Assembly (NCBI GenBank): GCA_963734065.1
Contig: CAVTFN010000003.1
Span: 868,001-932,000, forward strand
Direction of reading: 5' to 3'
Source of the DNA: DATBLE01 sp963734065
GTDB taxonomy: Bacteria > Actinomycetota > Thermoleophilia > Gaiellales > Gaiellaceae
Length of the DNA stretch: 64,000 nt
Shown here: piece after piece, positions 8,358-17,474 of the stretch
Layout: every line of letters begins with the position of its first letter
How positions within the stretch are numbered: the first letter of the stretch is position 1
Program-made: the position numbers and the translations under genes
The notes under the pieces: generated by a model
What the model was told of the DNA's origin: nothing
Seen by the model: the letters and a program-made list of their open reading frames with translations, nothing else
The model's database searches: none

Positions 8358-10880
8358 TCAGCTTGAGATTTGCGCTTCGACGGCCGTTTCCTGCCCCGAC
8401 ATCGCCTCGTCGACGAGAGCGCGCAACTCGGCCTCGAGCTCCTTCGACGTCTCCTCGTCGCCGCCCTCGGCGTAGATGTGGACGAGCGGCTCGTCCGGGT
8501 CGGGCAGCACCTCTACCCAGCCGCGCTCGTCGATGACCTTGATCCCGTCGGTCAGGTCGAGCTCGCGGTCCTTCAGACGCTCGGCGAGCACGCGCATAAC
8601 GAGCCCCTTCACCGCCCACGGGCAGGCGATCTGCCGGTGGCGGACATGGGAAGCGGGCAGCCCGGCGACGAGCTCGGAGACCGGTTGCTGGACGCGCGCG
8701 AGCAGCTCGAGCAGCGTGCAGAGGCTGCCGACCGCGTCGTAGCCGGGCAGGAACTTCGGGAACACGTAGACGCCCCCGGATGCGCCGGCGAAGACGATCT
8801 CCTCGGCGATCGCGACCCTGGTCAGCTCGACAGGGGCGGCCGGAGTGCGGATGACCTCGAGGCCGAACGGCTCGGCGATCGCCTCGACGCAGCTGGTGAC
8901 GGTGACGGGCACGGCCACCTTGCCGGTCCACCCAGCCTTGCCGATCAGGTGCAGGAAGAGCAGCAGCGTCTGCTCGGTCGGAATCTCGCGGCCCTGCTCG
9001 TCGACGATCACCAGCCGCTCCCCGGCCCGGTCGAACACCGCCCCGAGCTCGGCGCCGATCGCGCCGACGAGCCGCCTGGCCTGGGCGATCGACTCGCGCA
9101 GGGACGACGCGGACGCCGCCGACTCGGTCGTGAAGCCGTGCGCCGAGACCGCCTCGAGGCCGAGCGGCCCGAGCACGAGCGGCAGGACGAACGAGGAGGC
9201 GGAGTAGCCGTAGTCGACGACGATGCGGAAGTTCCGCCGGCGGATCGCGTCGACGTCGACGGTCGAGAGCAGGTCCTGCGCGTACTCTTCGCGGATGCGC
9301 GCCGGATAGGTGACGTTGCCGATGTCTCCGAACGGCACCCGCCGGAACTCGCGCCGGTTGAAGTGCTTCGCCACCTCTTTCTCCAGATTCGCGGTCATCT
9401 GGATGCCGGGCTGCTCGAAGAAGCGGATCTGGATGCGCTCGGGGTCGGCCTGGCTGACGCCCACGTGGATGCCGGCGTCGTACCCCTGCGTCTTCATCAT
9501 GTGCCGGCTCACCGCGGGCGGCAGGACGCGGAGGTCGGCGACGTCGACGCCCGCCGCGTTCAGGCCGGTGATCATCGCCCGCTTGATCGTGCGGCAGGCC
9601 CGGGGGGCCTCGCGGCTGGCGACCACCCGCGCGCCCCGCTTCAGCGCGGTGCCGAGCGCGGCCGCGAGCCGGACGGCGGCGTCGGGGGTGAGGTCGACGT
9701 CGATCAGGCCGGTGACGCCGTCCTTGCCGAACAGGGCCGACGTGGCGCGGGTCTCCCAGATCAGGCTCTCGTGGATGTGCGCGCCGGACTCGACCACCTT
9801 GTACGGGTAGATCCGGACGTCCGGGAGCACGTGGCTCTGGGCTCCGAGGACGACCTCGTCGCCGATCGCCGCGCCCTCCTGGATCCGCACGTGGGAGCGG
9901 ATGTCGCAGTTGCGCCCGACGATCGCGCCCTCGACGAGCGCGCTGCGGCCGACGTGCGTCGAGGCGTCGATCACCGAGCGGACGGTGCGCGCCCGCTCGC
10001 GCAGGGTCACGCTCGCGGACAGCACCGAGTAGGCGCCGATCGACGCCTGGGGCGAGATCCGGCAGTAGTTGCCGATGAACGCCGGCCCCTCGACGTCCTC
10101 CAGGTCGTCGATCTCGACCCCCTCGCCGATCCAGATGTTGCCGCGCAGGCGGAGGCCGGGCACGTTCAGGCCGACATGGCCGTCGAGCGCGTCGAAGTTG
10201 GCCTGGCGGTAGTCGTCGAGGTTGCCGATGTCCTGCCAGTAGCCGTCGCAGACCATCCCGTACAGCGGCCGCCCCATCTCCAGCAGCAGCGGGAAGAGCT
10301 CCTTCGAGAAGTCGTACGGCCGGTCGGTGGGCACGTGCTTGAGCACCTCTGGCTCGAGCACGTAGATGCCGGTGTTGATCGTGTCCGAGAACACCTGCCC
10401 CCACGAGGGCTTCTCGAGGAAGCGCTCGACCCGCCCGTCCTCGTCAGTGACGACGATCCCGAACTCGAGCGGGTTCTCGACCGACTTCAGCCCGATCGTC
10501 ACCGCCGCGCCGCGCTCCTTGTGGAACTCGACCAGCCGTGCCAGGTCGATGTCGCAGAGGGCGTCGCCGGAGATGACGAGGACGGTGTCGTCGAGCTTGC
10601 CCGACGCCAGCCGCACCGATCCGGCCGTGCCGAGCGGCGACTCCTCGACCGAGTAGCCGATCGAGAGGCCGAGCGACTCGCCGTCGCCGAAGTAGCTGCG
10701 GATCGACTGCGGCATGAACGCGAGCGTGACGATCACGTCGTCGAACCCGCTGCGCCCGAGCAGCTCCAGGATGTGCTCCATGCACGGCTTGCCGACGATC
10801 GGCACCATCGGCTTGGGTTGGTTCGAGGTCAGCGGGCGGAGCCGCGTCCCTTCTCCGCCGGCCATGACGACCGCCTTCAT
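8358..10880 (-). CDS. Mannose-1-phosphate guanylyltransferase / phosphomannomutase-like fusion
   Basis: 840 aa. Residues 1-235 are a nucleotidyltransferase (MKAVVMAGGEGTRLRPLT, later FLEKP and GYWQDIGNL); 245-365 are left-handed beta-helix hexapeptide repeats; about 380-835 are a phosphohexomutase-like region. The first part should make GDP-mannose or another NDP-sugar. The mutase part looks damaged: the phosphoserine loop reads GVSQADP instead of ASHNP, and the metal loop reads FDRAGER instead of the usual FDGDxDR. The ATG has AGGAG 5 nt upstream and overlaps the pgsA stop (ATGA). Substrate is inferred, not shown. Confidence 0.85.
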   Translation of the reverse strand: MKAVVMAGGEGTRLRPLTSNQPKPMVPIVGKPCMEHILELLGRSGFDDVIVTLAFMPQSIRSYFGDGESLGLSIGYSVEESPLGTAGSVRLASGKLDDTVLVISGDALCDIDLARLVEFHKERGAAVTIGLKSVENPLEFGIVVTDEDGRVERFLEKPSWGQVFSDTINTGIYVLEPEVLKHVPTDRPYDFSKELFPLLLEMGRPLYGMVCDGYWQDIGNLDDYRQANFDALDGHVGLNVPGLRLRGNIWIGEGVEIDDLEDVEGPAFIGNYCRISPQASIGAYSVLSASVTLRERARTVRSVIDASTHVGRSALVEGAIVGRNCDIRSHVRIQEGAAIGDEVVLGAQSHVLPDVRIYPYKVVESGAHIHESLIWETRATSALFGKDGVTGLIDVDLTPDAAVRLAAALGTALKRGARVVASREAPRACRTIKRAMITGLNAAGVDVADLRVLPPAVSRHMMKTQGYDAGIHVGVSQADPERIQIRFFEQPGIQMTANLEKEVAKHFNRREFRRVPFGDIGNVTYPARIREEYAQDLLSTVDVDAIRRRNFRIVVDYGYSASSFVLPLVLGPLGLEAVSAHGFTTESAASASSLRESIAQARRLVGAIGAELGAVFDRAGERLVIVDEQGREIPTEQTLLLFLHLIGKAGWTGKVAVPVTVTSCVEAIAEPFGLEVIRTPAAPVELTRVAIAEEIVFAGASGGVYVFPKFLPGYDAVGSLCTLLELLARVQQPVSELVAGLPASHVRHRQIACPWAVKGLVMRVLAERLKDRELDLTDGIKVIDERGWVEVLPDPDEPLVHIYAEGGDEETSKELEAELRALVDEAMSGQETAVEAQISS

Positions 10881-11443
10881 GCCGTCTCCTGCTTTCTGAT
10901 CGTCCCCCACGCCGAGGCGCCGTACAGCACCGCGGCGCCGACGGCCATGCCCAGGCCGATCCAGAAGAGCCAGACCGGCCAGGCGGTCCCGGGCACGGTG
11001 ACCAGCAGGAACGCGATTCCCGCGTAGAGGACCCAGGTCGCCGCCTTGCCGAGCAGGCTCACCGAGAACTGGTACCCGCGCGGGAGCACCAGCTTCGTGC
11101 CGACGATCAGGAACGCGTCCCGTGCGACGATCACGATCAGCGCCGCCCACGGCAAGCGGTCGGCGATCACCAGCATCACCACCGCCGCGTCGATCATCAG
11201 CCGGTCGGCGAGCGGGTCGGCGAACTTGCCGAACTCCGACTCGACGTGCCAGCGCCGAGCCAGCCAGCCGTCCACCTGGTCGGTGATACCCGCCACGCCG
11301 AAGATGATCCCGGCCGCCCAGCTGTGCCCGTTGTCGGCGTCCGCGTAGACGACGATGAACGCCGGGATCATCAGGAACCGCAGGATCGTCAGGCCGTTCG
11401 GCAGCCAGGCGAGCGCAGGAACCGGAGCGGACGTCGTGGCCAC
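10877..11443 (-). CDS. pgsA: CDP-alcohol phosphatidyltransferase (phosphatidylglycerophosphate synthase type)
   Basis: This 188-aa integral membrane enzyme has five to six hydrophobic segments. The CDP-alcohol phosphotransferase motif is complete: D-x2-DG-x2-AR-x8-G-x3-D-x3-D, read as TDQVDGWLARRW...GKFADPLAD near residues 53-80. The usual reaction is CDP-diacylglycerol plus glycerol-3-phosphate to phosphatidylglycerophosphate. Other acceptors such as inositol phosphate are possible in actinobacteria. The GTG start is unsupported by a ribosome site. Its stop overlaps the start of the downstream nucleotidyltransferase fusion, linking phospholipid and nucleotide-sugar synthesis. Confidence 0.9.
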   Translation of the reverse strand: MATTSAPVPALAWLPNGLTILRFLMIPAFIVVYADADNGHSWAAGIIFGVAGITDQVDGWLARRWHVESEFGKFADPLADRLMIDAAVVMLVIADRLPWAALIVIVARDAFLIVGTKLVLPRGYQFSVSLLGKAATWVLYAGIAFLLVTVPGTAWPVWLFWIGLGMAVGAAVLYGASAWGTIRKQETA

Positions 11444-11506
11444 GACGTCAAGGATAGTGCGCGGACGGTGGGGCCCCGGCTGCCCAGGGCCCCACGCGGC
11501 TCGCGC

Positions 11507-12712
11507 CTAGATCTCGACCTTGAAGACCTTGCTGCTCGTGCCCGTGCCGTTCGGCCCGGTGATCGCGACCGTCCCGGTCGTGGCCCCGGTCGGAACGGTG
11601 GCGGTGATCGAGTCGTCTCCGTTCACCGTGAACGTCGTCGCGGGAACGCCGTTGAAGTAGACGGCGGTCGCTCCGCTGAACGACGACCCGTTGATCGCCA
11701 CGGTCGAGCCGACGGTCCCCTTGCCCGGGGTGAAGTTCTTGACCACCGGGACGATGTTCCGCAGGTCCCAGTTCGCCTCCATCCGAGCGCCCTGGCCCGG
11801 CGTGAACTCGGTCATGCAGGCGTCGTCGGTGTAGTTCATGAAGTTGTGGATCGGGTCGGTTCCGTCCATCTTCGGACACGTGTCCTGGACGCTGCAGTCG
11901 AACTCGATGATGTGGGCGGGCGTGTCGTCGACCTGGTCGTTCTTCTTGCTGCAGCCGCCCTGGAACGTGTGGTACAGGCTCAGCCAGTGGCCCGCCTCGT
12001 GGGTCAGCGTGTCGCCCTCGTTGTAGACGGCGTCGGTGCCGAAGTCGGCGTTCCCGCCCGGCAGCGACTCGTGGTAGATGACGATGCCGTCGATCGCCAG
12101 CGTCGTCGGGCTCACCTTCTTCTCGGGGAAGGTCGCCCAGCCGAGCAGGCCGCCGCCGAGGTTGGCCGTATAGACGTTGAGGTCCCAGTACCCGCCGACG
12201 CGGAGAGCGGTCTTCATCGCCTTCTCCTGCTTGCCGGGCACGAGGCCGTTGAACCAGACCGGGTTCTCCGTCCGGTCCGTCCCTGCGAGGACGAACTGGA
12301 ACCCGGTTCCGGCGTACCCGGTGTTCAACTCGGCGATCTGGTCGACGATCCACTGCTGCGGGATGTCCCCCGTCGAGTCGTCGTCCGCGGGCGTATCAGG
12401 CCCGTCCATGATCACGTGGAAGTACACGTTGACCGTGTGCGGCGTGACGAGGAACGGCGACGCGTTCGAAGACGTCGGCAGGTCGTACTGGTTCGTGACC
12501 AGGTCGCGCATGCGGCCGCTGCCGGCCTTCATGGCGGCGAGCGGGCCGTAGACGATCGGCAGGACGCACGGTGCCGACCCCGTCGATGCGGCGGCCGCCT
12601 GGGCTGCCGTGCCGCCCTTCGTGGATGCGGTGCCGGTGGCGACGAGTGCCCCGGCCGCGACCGCGGCCGCGACCGCCAGGGCCGCGACTCCTTTCCGGAT
12701 CGGCTTCGTCAT
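11507..12712 (-). CDS. Secreted M43-type (pappalysin-like) zinc metalloprotease with C-terminal IPT/TIG domain
   Basis: 401 aa with an N-terminal signal peptide (KGVAALAVAAAVAAGALVATG). The zinc site is HEAGHWLSLYH: the metzincin HExxHxxGxxH with Ser in the usual Gly position. It is followed by conserved Cys pairs and the Met-turn NFMNY. Residues ~320-401 form an IPT/TIG Ig-like domain (VGSTVAINGSSFSGATAVYFNG). It probably degrades extracellular protein. The start is well supported by GGAGGT 6 nt before the ATG. It diverges from a small secreted-protein gene. Confidence 0.9.
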   Translation of the reverse strand: MTKPIRKGVAALAVAAAVAAGALVATGTASTKGGTAAQAAAASTGSAPCVLPIVYGPLAAMKAGSGRMRDLVTNQYDLPTSSNASPFLVTPHTVNVYFHVIMDGPDTPADDDSTGDIPQQWIVDQIAELNTGYAGTGFQFVLAGTDRTENPVWFNGLVPGKQEKAMKTALRVGGYWDLNVYTANLGGGLLGWATFPEKKVSPTTLAIDGIVIYHESLPGGNADFGTDAVYNEGDTLTHEAGHWLSLYHTFQGGCSKKNDQVDDTPAHIIEFDCSVQDTCPKMDGTDPIHNFMNYTDDACMTEFTPGQGARMEANWDLRNIVPVVKNFTPGKGTVGSTVAINGSSFSGATAVYFNGVPATTFTVNGDDSITATVPTGATTGTVAITGPNGTGTSSKVFKVEI

Positions 12713-12988
12713 TCGTACACCTCCATTCGACGACCCGGGACGCGGGTCTTTTCAGAAGACGGCTAGAACCGCTAAGGCAAGCTTCAGGCCCGCCGTGAGG
12801 AGCCGCACTCTAGGCGATTTACCGGCGATTCCGCCAAGCCCGCGCCCGTGGGCGATCGTCAGCGTTGCAGTGCGCCTGCGGGGTCGCTCCGACGGCGGCG
12901 ACTTCTGCGCGACCCCGTCGGGTCCGGGCCGGCTGTCGACTCGCCGCTGTGCGAGGGGTATCCTTTCGGGCGAAGGAAGGAGATCTCG

Positions 12989-13399
12989 GTGCGTATAGCA
13001 ACGCTCGCGATCGTCAGCGCTGCGCTGGCCTCCGGTGGTAGTGCTTTCGCCATCGGGCCGCCACGGCCGCCGCAGCCGCCGCCCGGCCCGCCGCTGCCTG
13101 CGTCCGGCACCGGGCTGATCGGGTATGTCAGCCGCGGTCCGGTCTCACCGGTCTGTCGTGTCGGCATGCCGTGCTTCCGTCCGGCTCAGGTGACGCTCCG
13201 CTTCGGGCGCCGCCTGGCGGTCGCGGTCCGGGTCTCGACGCGGCCGACCGGCGGCTACCGCGTCGCGCTGAAGCCGGGGATCTACACGGTTTCCGTGGCG
13301 GGCACGGGTCGCCTCGGCCGGCTCCGGCCGTCGGCCGTGACCGTGCCGGCGTTGGGGTGGAAGCGCGTGAACTTCGTCCTGAGCACGGGGATCTACTAG
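12989..13399 (+). CDS. Small secreted protein with a prealbumin-like (carboxypeptidase-regulatory-type) fold
   Basis: The 136-aa protein starts at GTG with AAGGAAGGAG 6 nt upstream. A signal peptide (residues 1-21) is followed by a proline-rich linker and one domain with the pattern GLIGYVSRGP...CRVGMPC...VTLRF....GGYRVALKPGIYTVSV. This resembles the beta-sandwich of carboxypeptidase regulatory-like domains, common in secreted Thermoleophilia proteins. Two cysteines may form a disulfide. Binding partner and role are unknown. A strong hairpin terminator starts at its stop codon. Confidence 0.75.
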   Translation: MRIATLAIVSAALASGGSAFAIGPPRPPQPPPGPPLPASGTGLIGYVSRGPVSPVCRVGMPCFRPAQVTLRFGRRLAVAVRVSTRPTGGYRVALKPGIYTVSVAGTGRLGRLRPSAVTVPALGWKRVNFVLSTGIY

Positions 13400-13438
13400 A
13401 GCTGGAGGAGCCGGGATCGCTCCCGGCTCCTCCAGCTC
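13399..13438. terminator. Bidirectional terminator hairpin
   Basis: A perfect 18-bp stem (GAGCTGGAGGAGCCGGGA and complement) with a TCGC tetraloop begins at the last base of the upstream TAG. It sits between convergent genes ending at 13399 and 13458 and can serve both strands. No long T-run follows on either side. Confidence 0.85.
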
Positions 13439-13457
13439 GTCCTTCGATGTGGTGGCG

Positions 13458-15305
13458 CTACTGCTGGCCGAGGCTCGTGTACTTCACCTTGTCCAGGTGG
13501 GTGCCCCAGTCGCGGGTTGTGTCCGAGTACTCGGTCGCGAACCAGATGTTGTTGCTGTCCCAGCCGTCGAAGGTGACGGCCTCGTAGTCGCCCCAGCGGG
13601 AGTTGTCGGTCCCGTTGGTGGCGAGTTTGAGCAGGGACTGGGTGCCGAAGCTGGTTCCGGTCACCCGCCGAGCGACGTAGGCGGAGCTCGGCGGGATCTG
13701 GTCCGTAGTCGAGCCGTACTCGAAGCCGATGAACGGGTTTCCTTCCCGGTCCGGCTGGATCGCGCCGAACCAGGTGTCCGTCGAGCCGGGGTAGGTGATG
13801 AACCCGCTGTCCTCGAGGGTGGTGTCGGCCGAGATCGTCGTGCAGAGCGTGCAACCGGACGTCGGCTGGTCGAGCACCGGCTTCACGATCATCCACTGCA
13901 CGTTCGCGTTGACGTCGTCGCCGTTGTCGACGGCCGAGTCGTGTGTGGCGTACACCTTCCCGTGCATGTACACCGGCGTCGCGGAGATGCGGTTGTCGAT
14001 CGTCTCCAGGCAATCCGTGCAGTCGGGGTAGTCGTCGGCGAGGGGTGGCTGCGCGTAAGCGTCGAGACCTGAGAGCACGATCTGGCTGAGCGTCTGCGGG
14101 TTCCCCTGGCCCGCGAGCGCGTTCGAGAAGTCGAAGAGCACGACCTGGTTCTCGGTCGGCGCCGGTGGAACCGATTGATCCGACTCGTTGAACGAGGCGA
14201 TCAGGATCTCGCCTGCCGGCCCGCCGGAGCCGTCGCCGAGTGAGACGACCGGCTGAACCGTATCGAGCAGGCGGTCGGCGGATCCGTCGTTCGCCGTGTA
14301 GCCGCCGAAGCCGTCGAGCGACGGGATTGCCCCGCCGGACTCGGCGGTCGCCTTCGGAATCGCGAGGGTCCAGGCGCCGTTGTAGTCACCTGTGGTCGCG
14401 TCGAACTCGTTGCCGCCGATGAAGATCGCCTCTCCGTCGAAGCCCATCTGCGTGTAGTCGGCGGCCCCGCCCGGGGCGACGACACTCGAGGTGTCGAAGC
14501 CGTAGATGTTCCACTTGCCCGACGGGTTGTCGTTCTTGCTCACAGCCACCCAGTAGCGGGAGACGAAGTCGCAGTCCGGGGCGATGCCGAAACCCGGCGC
14601 TCCCTCTACCTGGAGGACGGCGACCACGAATCGGTTCGTGGACGGGTCGAAGAACGCACGCGGGTCGCTCAGGAACGGCAGGTTCTCGTCGTCCGGATCG
14701 CAGCCCTTCGGCGCGGGCGCCGGCACCTTGAAGAACTTCCCGAGGTCGATCGGCTTCCCCTTTGCCTTGCCCTTCTTCGCGTCGAAGACGAGCAGGGCGG
14801 TGTTCACGACCTGGACGACGTACTTCTCGTTGGCTGCAATCGCGTGGTCCGGCGGTTGACAGCCGAACGGCGCGCAGACGGTTTCGCTGTCCTTCATCCC
14901 GTCGATTCCCTGGAGTGCGCCGTCGGGCGTGTTCGGCTTGCCCGGCGCATTCGGGATGATCTGCGTAGCGAAGGCGGCATGTGCCTTCGCGGTCGCCTTC
15001 GCCGCCTTCAGGCCGGCGGCCCCGAGCGGGCTCAGAAACGGGATCGTGTGTCGGTGGGACTGCACCCGTCCGTTCCCGTCGGCCTGCTGGACCGTGGCGA
15101 CGTCGGTGACCTTCGCGGTTGGCGTGACGGCTCGGGCCGTGACCCTCTTGGCCGTGACCTTGACGGCCACCGCCTGTGTCTCGTGCGCGCCTGCGCTACC
15201 CGCGATCATCACTGCGCCGGCGGCGAGCCCGCCCACACCGGCGACGAGCGCGACGAGCCGCCCCTTGCGACCAAAGTGTGCGTGCTTGGCTCTTGAGTGA
15301 CGCAC
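13458..15305 (-). CDS. Large secreted protein of unknown function (propeller-like)
   Basis: The 615-aa product starts at GTG 15303-15305 with GGGAGG 7 nt upstream. Residues ~14-45 form a signal peptide (GRLVALVAGVGGLAAGAVMIAG). The mature part has repeated blocks rich in W, G, N and D: QVVNTALLVFDAKKGK, DPRAFFDPSTNRFVVAVLQ, RYWVAVSKNDNPSGKW, IYGFDTS, suggesting a beta-propeller. Paired cysteines (CTDC, CTLC) are present. No catalytic motif is recognised. Conserved proteins of this layout occur in soil actinobacteria, but I cannot name a function. Confidence 0.75.
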   Translation of the reverse strand: MRHSRAKHAHFGRKGRLVALVAGVGGLAAGAVMIAGSAGAHETQAVAVKVTAKRVTARAVTPTAKVTDVATVQQADGNGRVQSHRHTIPFLSPLGAAGLKAAKATAKAHAAFATQIIPNAPGKPNTPDGALQGIDGMKDSETVCAPFGCQPPDHAIAANEKYVVQVVNTALLVFDAKKGKAKGKPIDLGKFFKVPAPAPKGCDPDDENLPFLSDPRAFFDPSTNRFVVAVLQVEGAPGFGIAPDCDFVSRYWVAVSKNDNPSGKWNIYGFDTSSVVAPGGAADYTQMGFDGEAIFIGGNEFDATTGDYNGAWTLAIPKATAESGGAIPSLDGFGGYTANDGSADRLLDTVQPVVSLGDGSGGPAGEILIASFNESDQSVPPAPTENQVVLFDFSNALAGQGNPQTLSQIVLSGLDAYAQPPLADDYPDCTDCLETIDNRISATPVYMHGKVYATHDSAVDNGDDVNANVQWMIVKPVLDQPTSGCTLCTTISADTTLEDSGFITYPGSTDTWFGAIQPDREGNPFIGFEYGSTTDQIPPSSAYVARRVTGTSFGTQSLLKLATNGTDNSRWGDYEAVTFDGWDSNNIWFATEYSDTTRDWGTHLDKVKYTSLGQQ

Positions 15306-15409
15306 CTGACGACCTCCCTCTTCATCAGCTTCCCCCGGCAACCCATCCGGCCCCCGGGAGCCACGGCGATTCTTCCACTGCAGGCGCGGAAGGACAACAA
15401 TCAGTCGGA

Positions 15410-16417
15410 GTGACCGACCGCTTCTCCCTCCCCGGCTTCGTCGACGCGCACTCGCACGCCTTCCAGCGCGCGCTGCGCGGGCGCTCCGAGGGCGGCGACT
15501 TCTGGGCGTGGCGCGAGGCGATGCTGCTCGAGGCGGCGCGGCAGACGCCCGACACGGTGCGCCGCGACTACGCGGCCGTCTACCGCGAGCTGCGGCGCGC
15601 CGGCTATACGGCGGTGGGCGAGTTCCACTACCTCGGCGTGCCGGAGGCGCGGGCGGCGGTCGAGGCGGCCGCGGAGGCGGGGATCGAGCTCGTACTGCTC
15701 CTGGCCGCGTACGGACGCGCGGGCATCCCCCGGTTCCGGCAGCGGAGCGCCGCCGAGTACCTCGGCCAGGTCGAGACGCTGCGTGCCGCGGGCGTCCGGG
15801 TCGGGATCGCCCCCCACTCCGTCCGGGCGTGCCCGGCCGAATGGCTCGAGGAGGTCGGCGCGTATGCCGCCGCCGAGGGCCTGCCGCTCCACGTCCACGC
15901 GGACGAACAGCCGCGCGAGATCGAGGAGTGCCTGGCCGAGCACGGCGTCCGGCCGATCGAGCTGCTCGCCCGCACCGGCTGCCTCGGTCCGACGACGACC
16001 GTCGTCCACGCCACGCACGCCGACGCGAACGAGCTCGACCTGCTTGCCGACGCCGGTGCCCGCGTGTGCCTCTGCCCCACCACCGAGGCGAATCTGGGCG
16101 ACGGCTACGCGCCGGTCGAGGCGCTGCTCGAGGGCGGCATCGGCATCTGCATCGGCTCCGACTCGAACGTGAGGATCGACCCGCTCGAGGAGCTGCGCGA
16201 GCTGGAGGGGATCGCGCGCCGTTCGTCGGGCCGGCGGAACGTGATCCCGGTCGAGACCCTGTTCGCGTACGGCTCGACGGAAGGCGCAGCAGCGCTCGGC
16301 CTGGAACGGTGGCCCGACGTCTCCGCCGACCTCGCGCACCCGTCGCTCGCGGGCATCGATCTCGACGACGTGCCGGGCGCGCTGGTCTTCGGCTGCGCAG
16401 CCGACGTGTTCGCGTGA
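15410..16417 (+). CDS. HutF-like amidohydrolase (formimidoylglutamate deiminase family), N-terminally short
   Basis: The 335-aa amidohydrolase has metal ligands at HSHAFQ (H-x-H), HVHADEQ, HATHAD and SDSNVRID, closest to formimidoylglutamate deiminase (HutF) and related aminohydrolases. HutF proteins are about 450 aa with an N-terminal beta domain before LPGxxxxHSH; here the frame opens only eight residues before LPGFVDAHSH, so that domain is missing. The GTG at 15410 is the only start downstream of the divergent gene's ribosome site and has no clear Shine-Dalgarno of its own. No other hut gene is nearby, so the substrate is uncertain. Confidence 0.75.
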   Translation: MTDRFSLPGFVDAHSHAFQRALRGRSEGGDFWAWREAMLLEAARQTPDTVRRDYAAVYRELRRAGYTAVGEFHYLGVPEARAAVEAAAEAGIELVLLLAAYGRAGIPRFRQRSAAEYLGQVETLRAAGVRVGIAPHSVRACPAEWLEEVGAYAAAEGLPLHVHADEQPREIEECLAEHGVRPIELLARTGCLGPTTTVVHATHADANELDLLADAGARVCLCPTTEANLGDGYAPVEALLEGGIGICIGSDSNVRIDPLEELRELEGIARRSSGRRNVIPVETLFAYGSTEGAAALGLERWPDVSADLAHPSLAGIDLDDVPGALVFGCAADVFA

Positions 16418-16420
16418 CGG

Positions 16421-17419
16421 TTATTCCTGCCAGGGGCGCATGCGCCGCGAGCGCATGAACAGGTCCGACCAGTAGGACGTCCGGTCGAGATACGCACGCT
16501 GCGCTGCGCGGCCGGTGCGGCCGTAGGCGCCGTTGTAGGTCTGGAGACCGGCGGCAGCCGCCGCGCCGCCCGGGCGCCCGCGGGCCGGCTCGATCTGGGT
16601 GCCCTCGTGCCACTCGTTGTAGCTCGTGATCGTCACTCCGTCGGCGCTGGAACGCATCGCCGCTCGCCACATCGCGTCGTAGGTGGCGCCGTCACGGCGC
16701 GGCTTGATGCGCGGGTCGGCGGTCGCGTGCGTCGCGTCGTACCCGGGGCCGACCGACGGCAGGCACGTCAGCCCGACCCGGTGCGCCTGCGCGCAGTAGC
16801 GGGAGTACATGTCACCGCCCCAGAGGAGCACGTCGTACGTGTAGACGCCGTCGAACCGGGCCTTCGCCGCCCTGCCCACGAGCGTCGTCTGCGCGTAGAG
16901 CTCGACCCCCGGCTCGCGGTCGCGCAGCGCGGCCCAGTCGGCCGGCGCGATGTCAAACGGCCGGTAGACGAAGATGCGCGTGATCCCGAGCGTCCGCAGG
17001 TGGTCGATGTCGGCCTGGACGGTGTCGATCGTCCGCCCCGGGTACGGCTCGAGGTGCACCGCCACCGCGAGCCCGGCGGCATGGGCCTCCTTGACGATCA
17101 TCGGCAGCCGCACGTCCTCCGCGGAGCCCCAGCCCCACCACGACGAGACCACTTCCTGCACGCCCGCCGCCGCGATCTCGCGCATCTGGGCGCGGACGAC
17201 CGTCGCGTTCGAGCTCGAGTACAGGCCGCGCGCCGGGTAGTAGGTCGAGGCGACGTCGCCGGTGGAGGCGCCGGGGGCGAACCAGTGCTCCCAGCTGCCG
17301 TCGCGCGCCGGGTTGCCGTACCACGGGTAGTAGAAGATCGAGACGCGCGGCGCAGCCTGGGCCACGGCCGGGAAGACCAGCAGCGCGAGGGTGACGACGA
17401 TCAGGCGAAGAGCTTTCAA
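16421..17419 (-). CDS. Secreted glycoside hydrolase family 99-like protein
   Basis: 332 aa from a TTG start. A signal peptide (LIVVTLALLVFPAVAQA) is followed by a GH99/GH71-like barrel: FYYPWYGNP, SWEHW, the strand-end block VVSSWWGWG, and SYNEWHEGTQIEP. The last resembles the conserved (W/Y)NEWxEG(T/S)xIEP element of endo-alpha-mannosidase-like enzymes. It probably cleaves an alpha-linked glycan outside the cell. The start is uncertain: TTG at 17417-17419 gives a normal signal peptide, while another TTG at 17468 would add 17 residues. It converges on the amidohydrolase, with stops 3 nt apart. Confidence 0.8.
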   Translation of the reverse strand: MKALRLIVVTLALLVFPAVAQAAPRVSIFYYPWYGNPARDGSWEHWFAPGASTGDVASTYYPARGLYSSSNATVVRAQMREIAAAGVQEVVSSWWGWGSAEDVRLPMIVKEAHAAGLAVAVHLEPYPGRTIDTVQADIDHLRTLGITRIFVYRPFDIAPADWAALRDREPGVELYAQTTLVGRAAKARFDGVYTYDVLLWGGDMYSRYCAQAHRVGLTCLPSVGPGYDATHATADPRIKPRRDGATYDAMWRAAMRSSADGVTITSYNEWHEGTQIEPARGRPGGAAAAAGLQTYNGAYGRTGRAAQRAYLDRTSYWSDLFMRSRRMRPWQE

Positions 17420-17474
17420 GGGGGCCGCGTTCTCCGGCCCGGATGATCGCACGCTTTCCGGACCGCGCAAAGGG

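Noticed and set aside
8370..11027. An 885-codon open frame on the plus strand opposite the nucleotidyltransferase fusion
   Set aside because: Antisense shadow typical of high-GC DNA: the minus-strand frame has clear protein motifs, the plus frame has none and no ribosome site.
15306..16670. A long minus-strand extension of the 13458-15305 secreted protein to 1070 residues
   Set aside because: The extension is Arg/Ser/Pro-rich, lies antisense to the HutF-like gene, and the signal peptide and ribosome site place the start at 15305.
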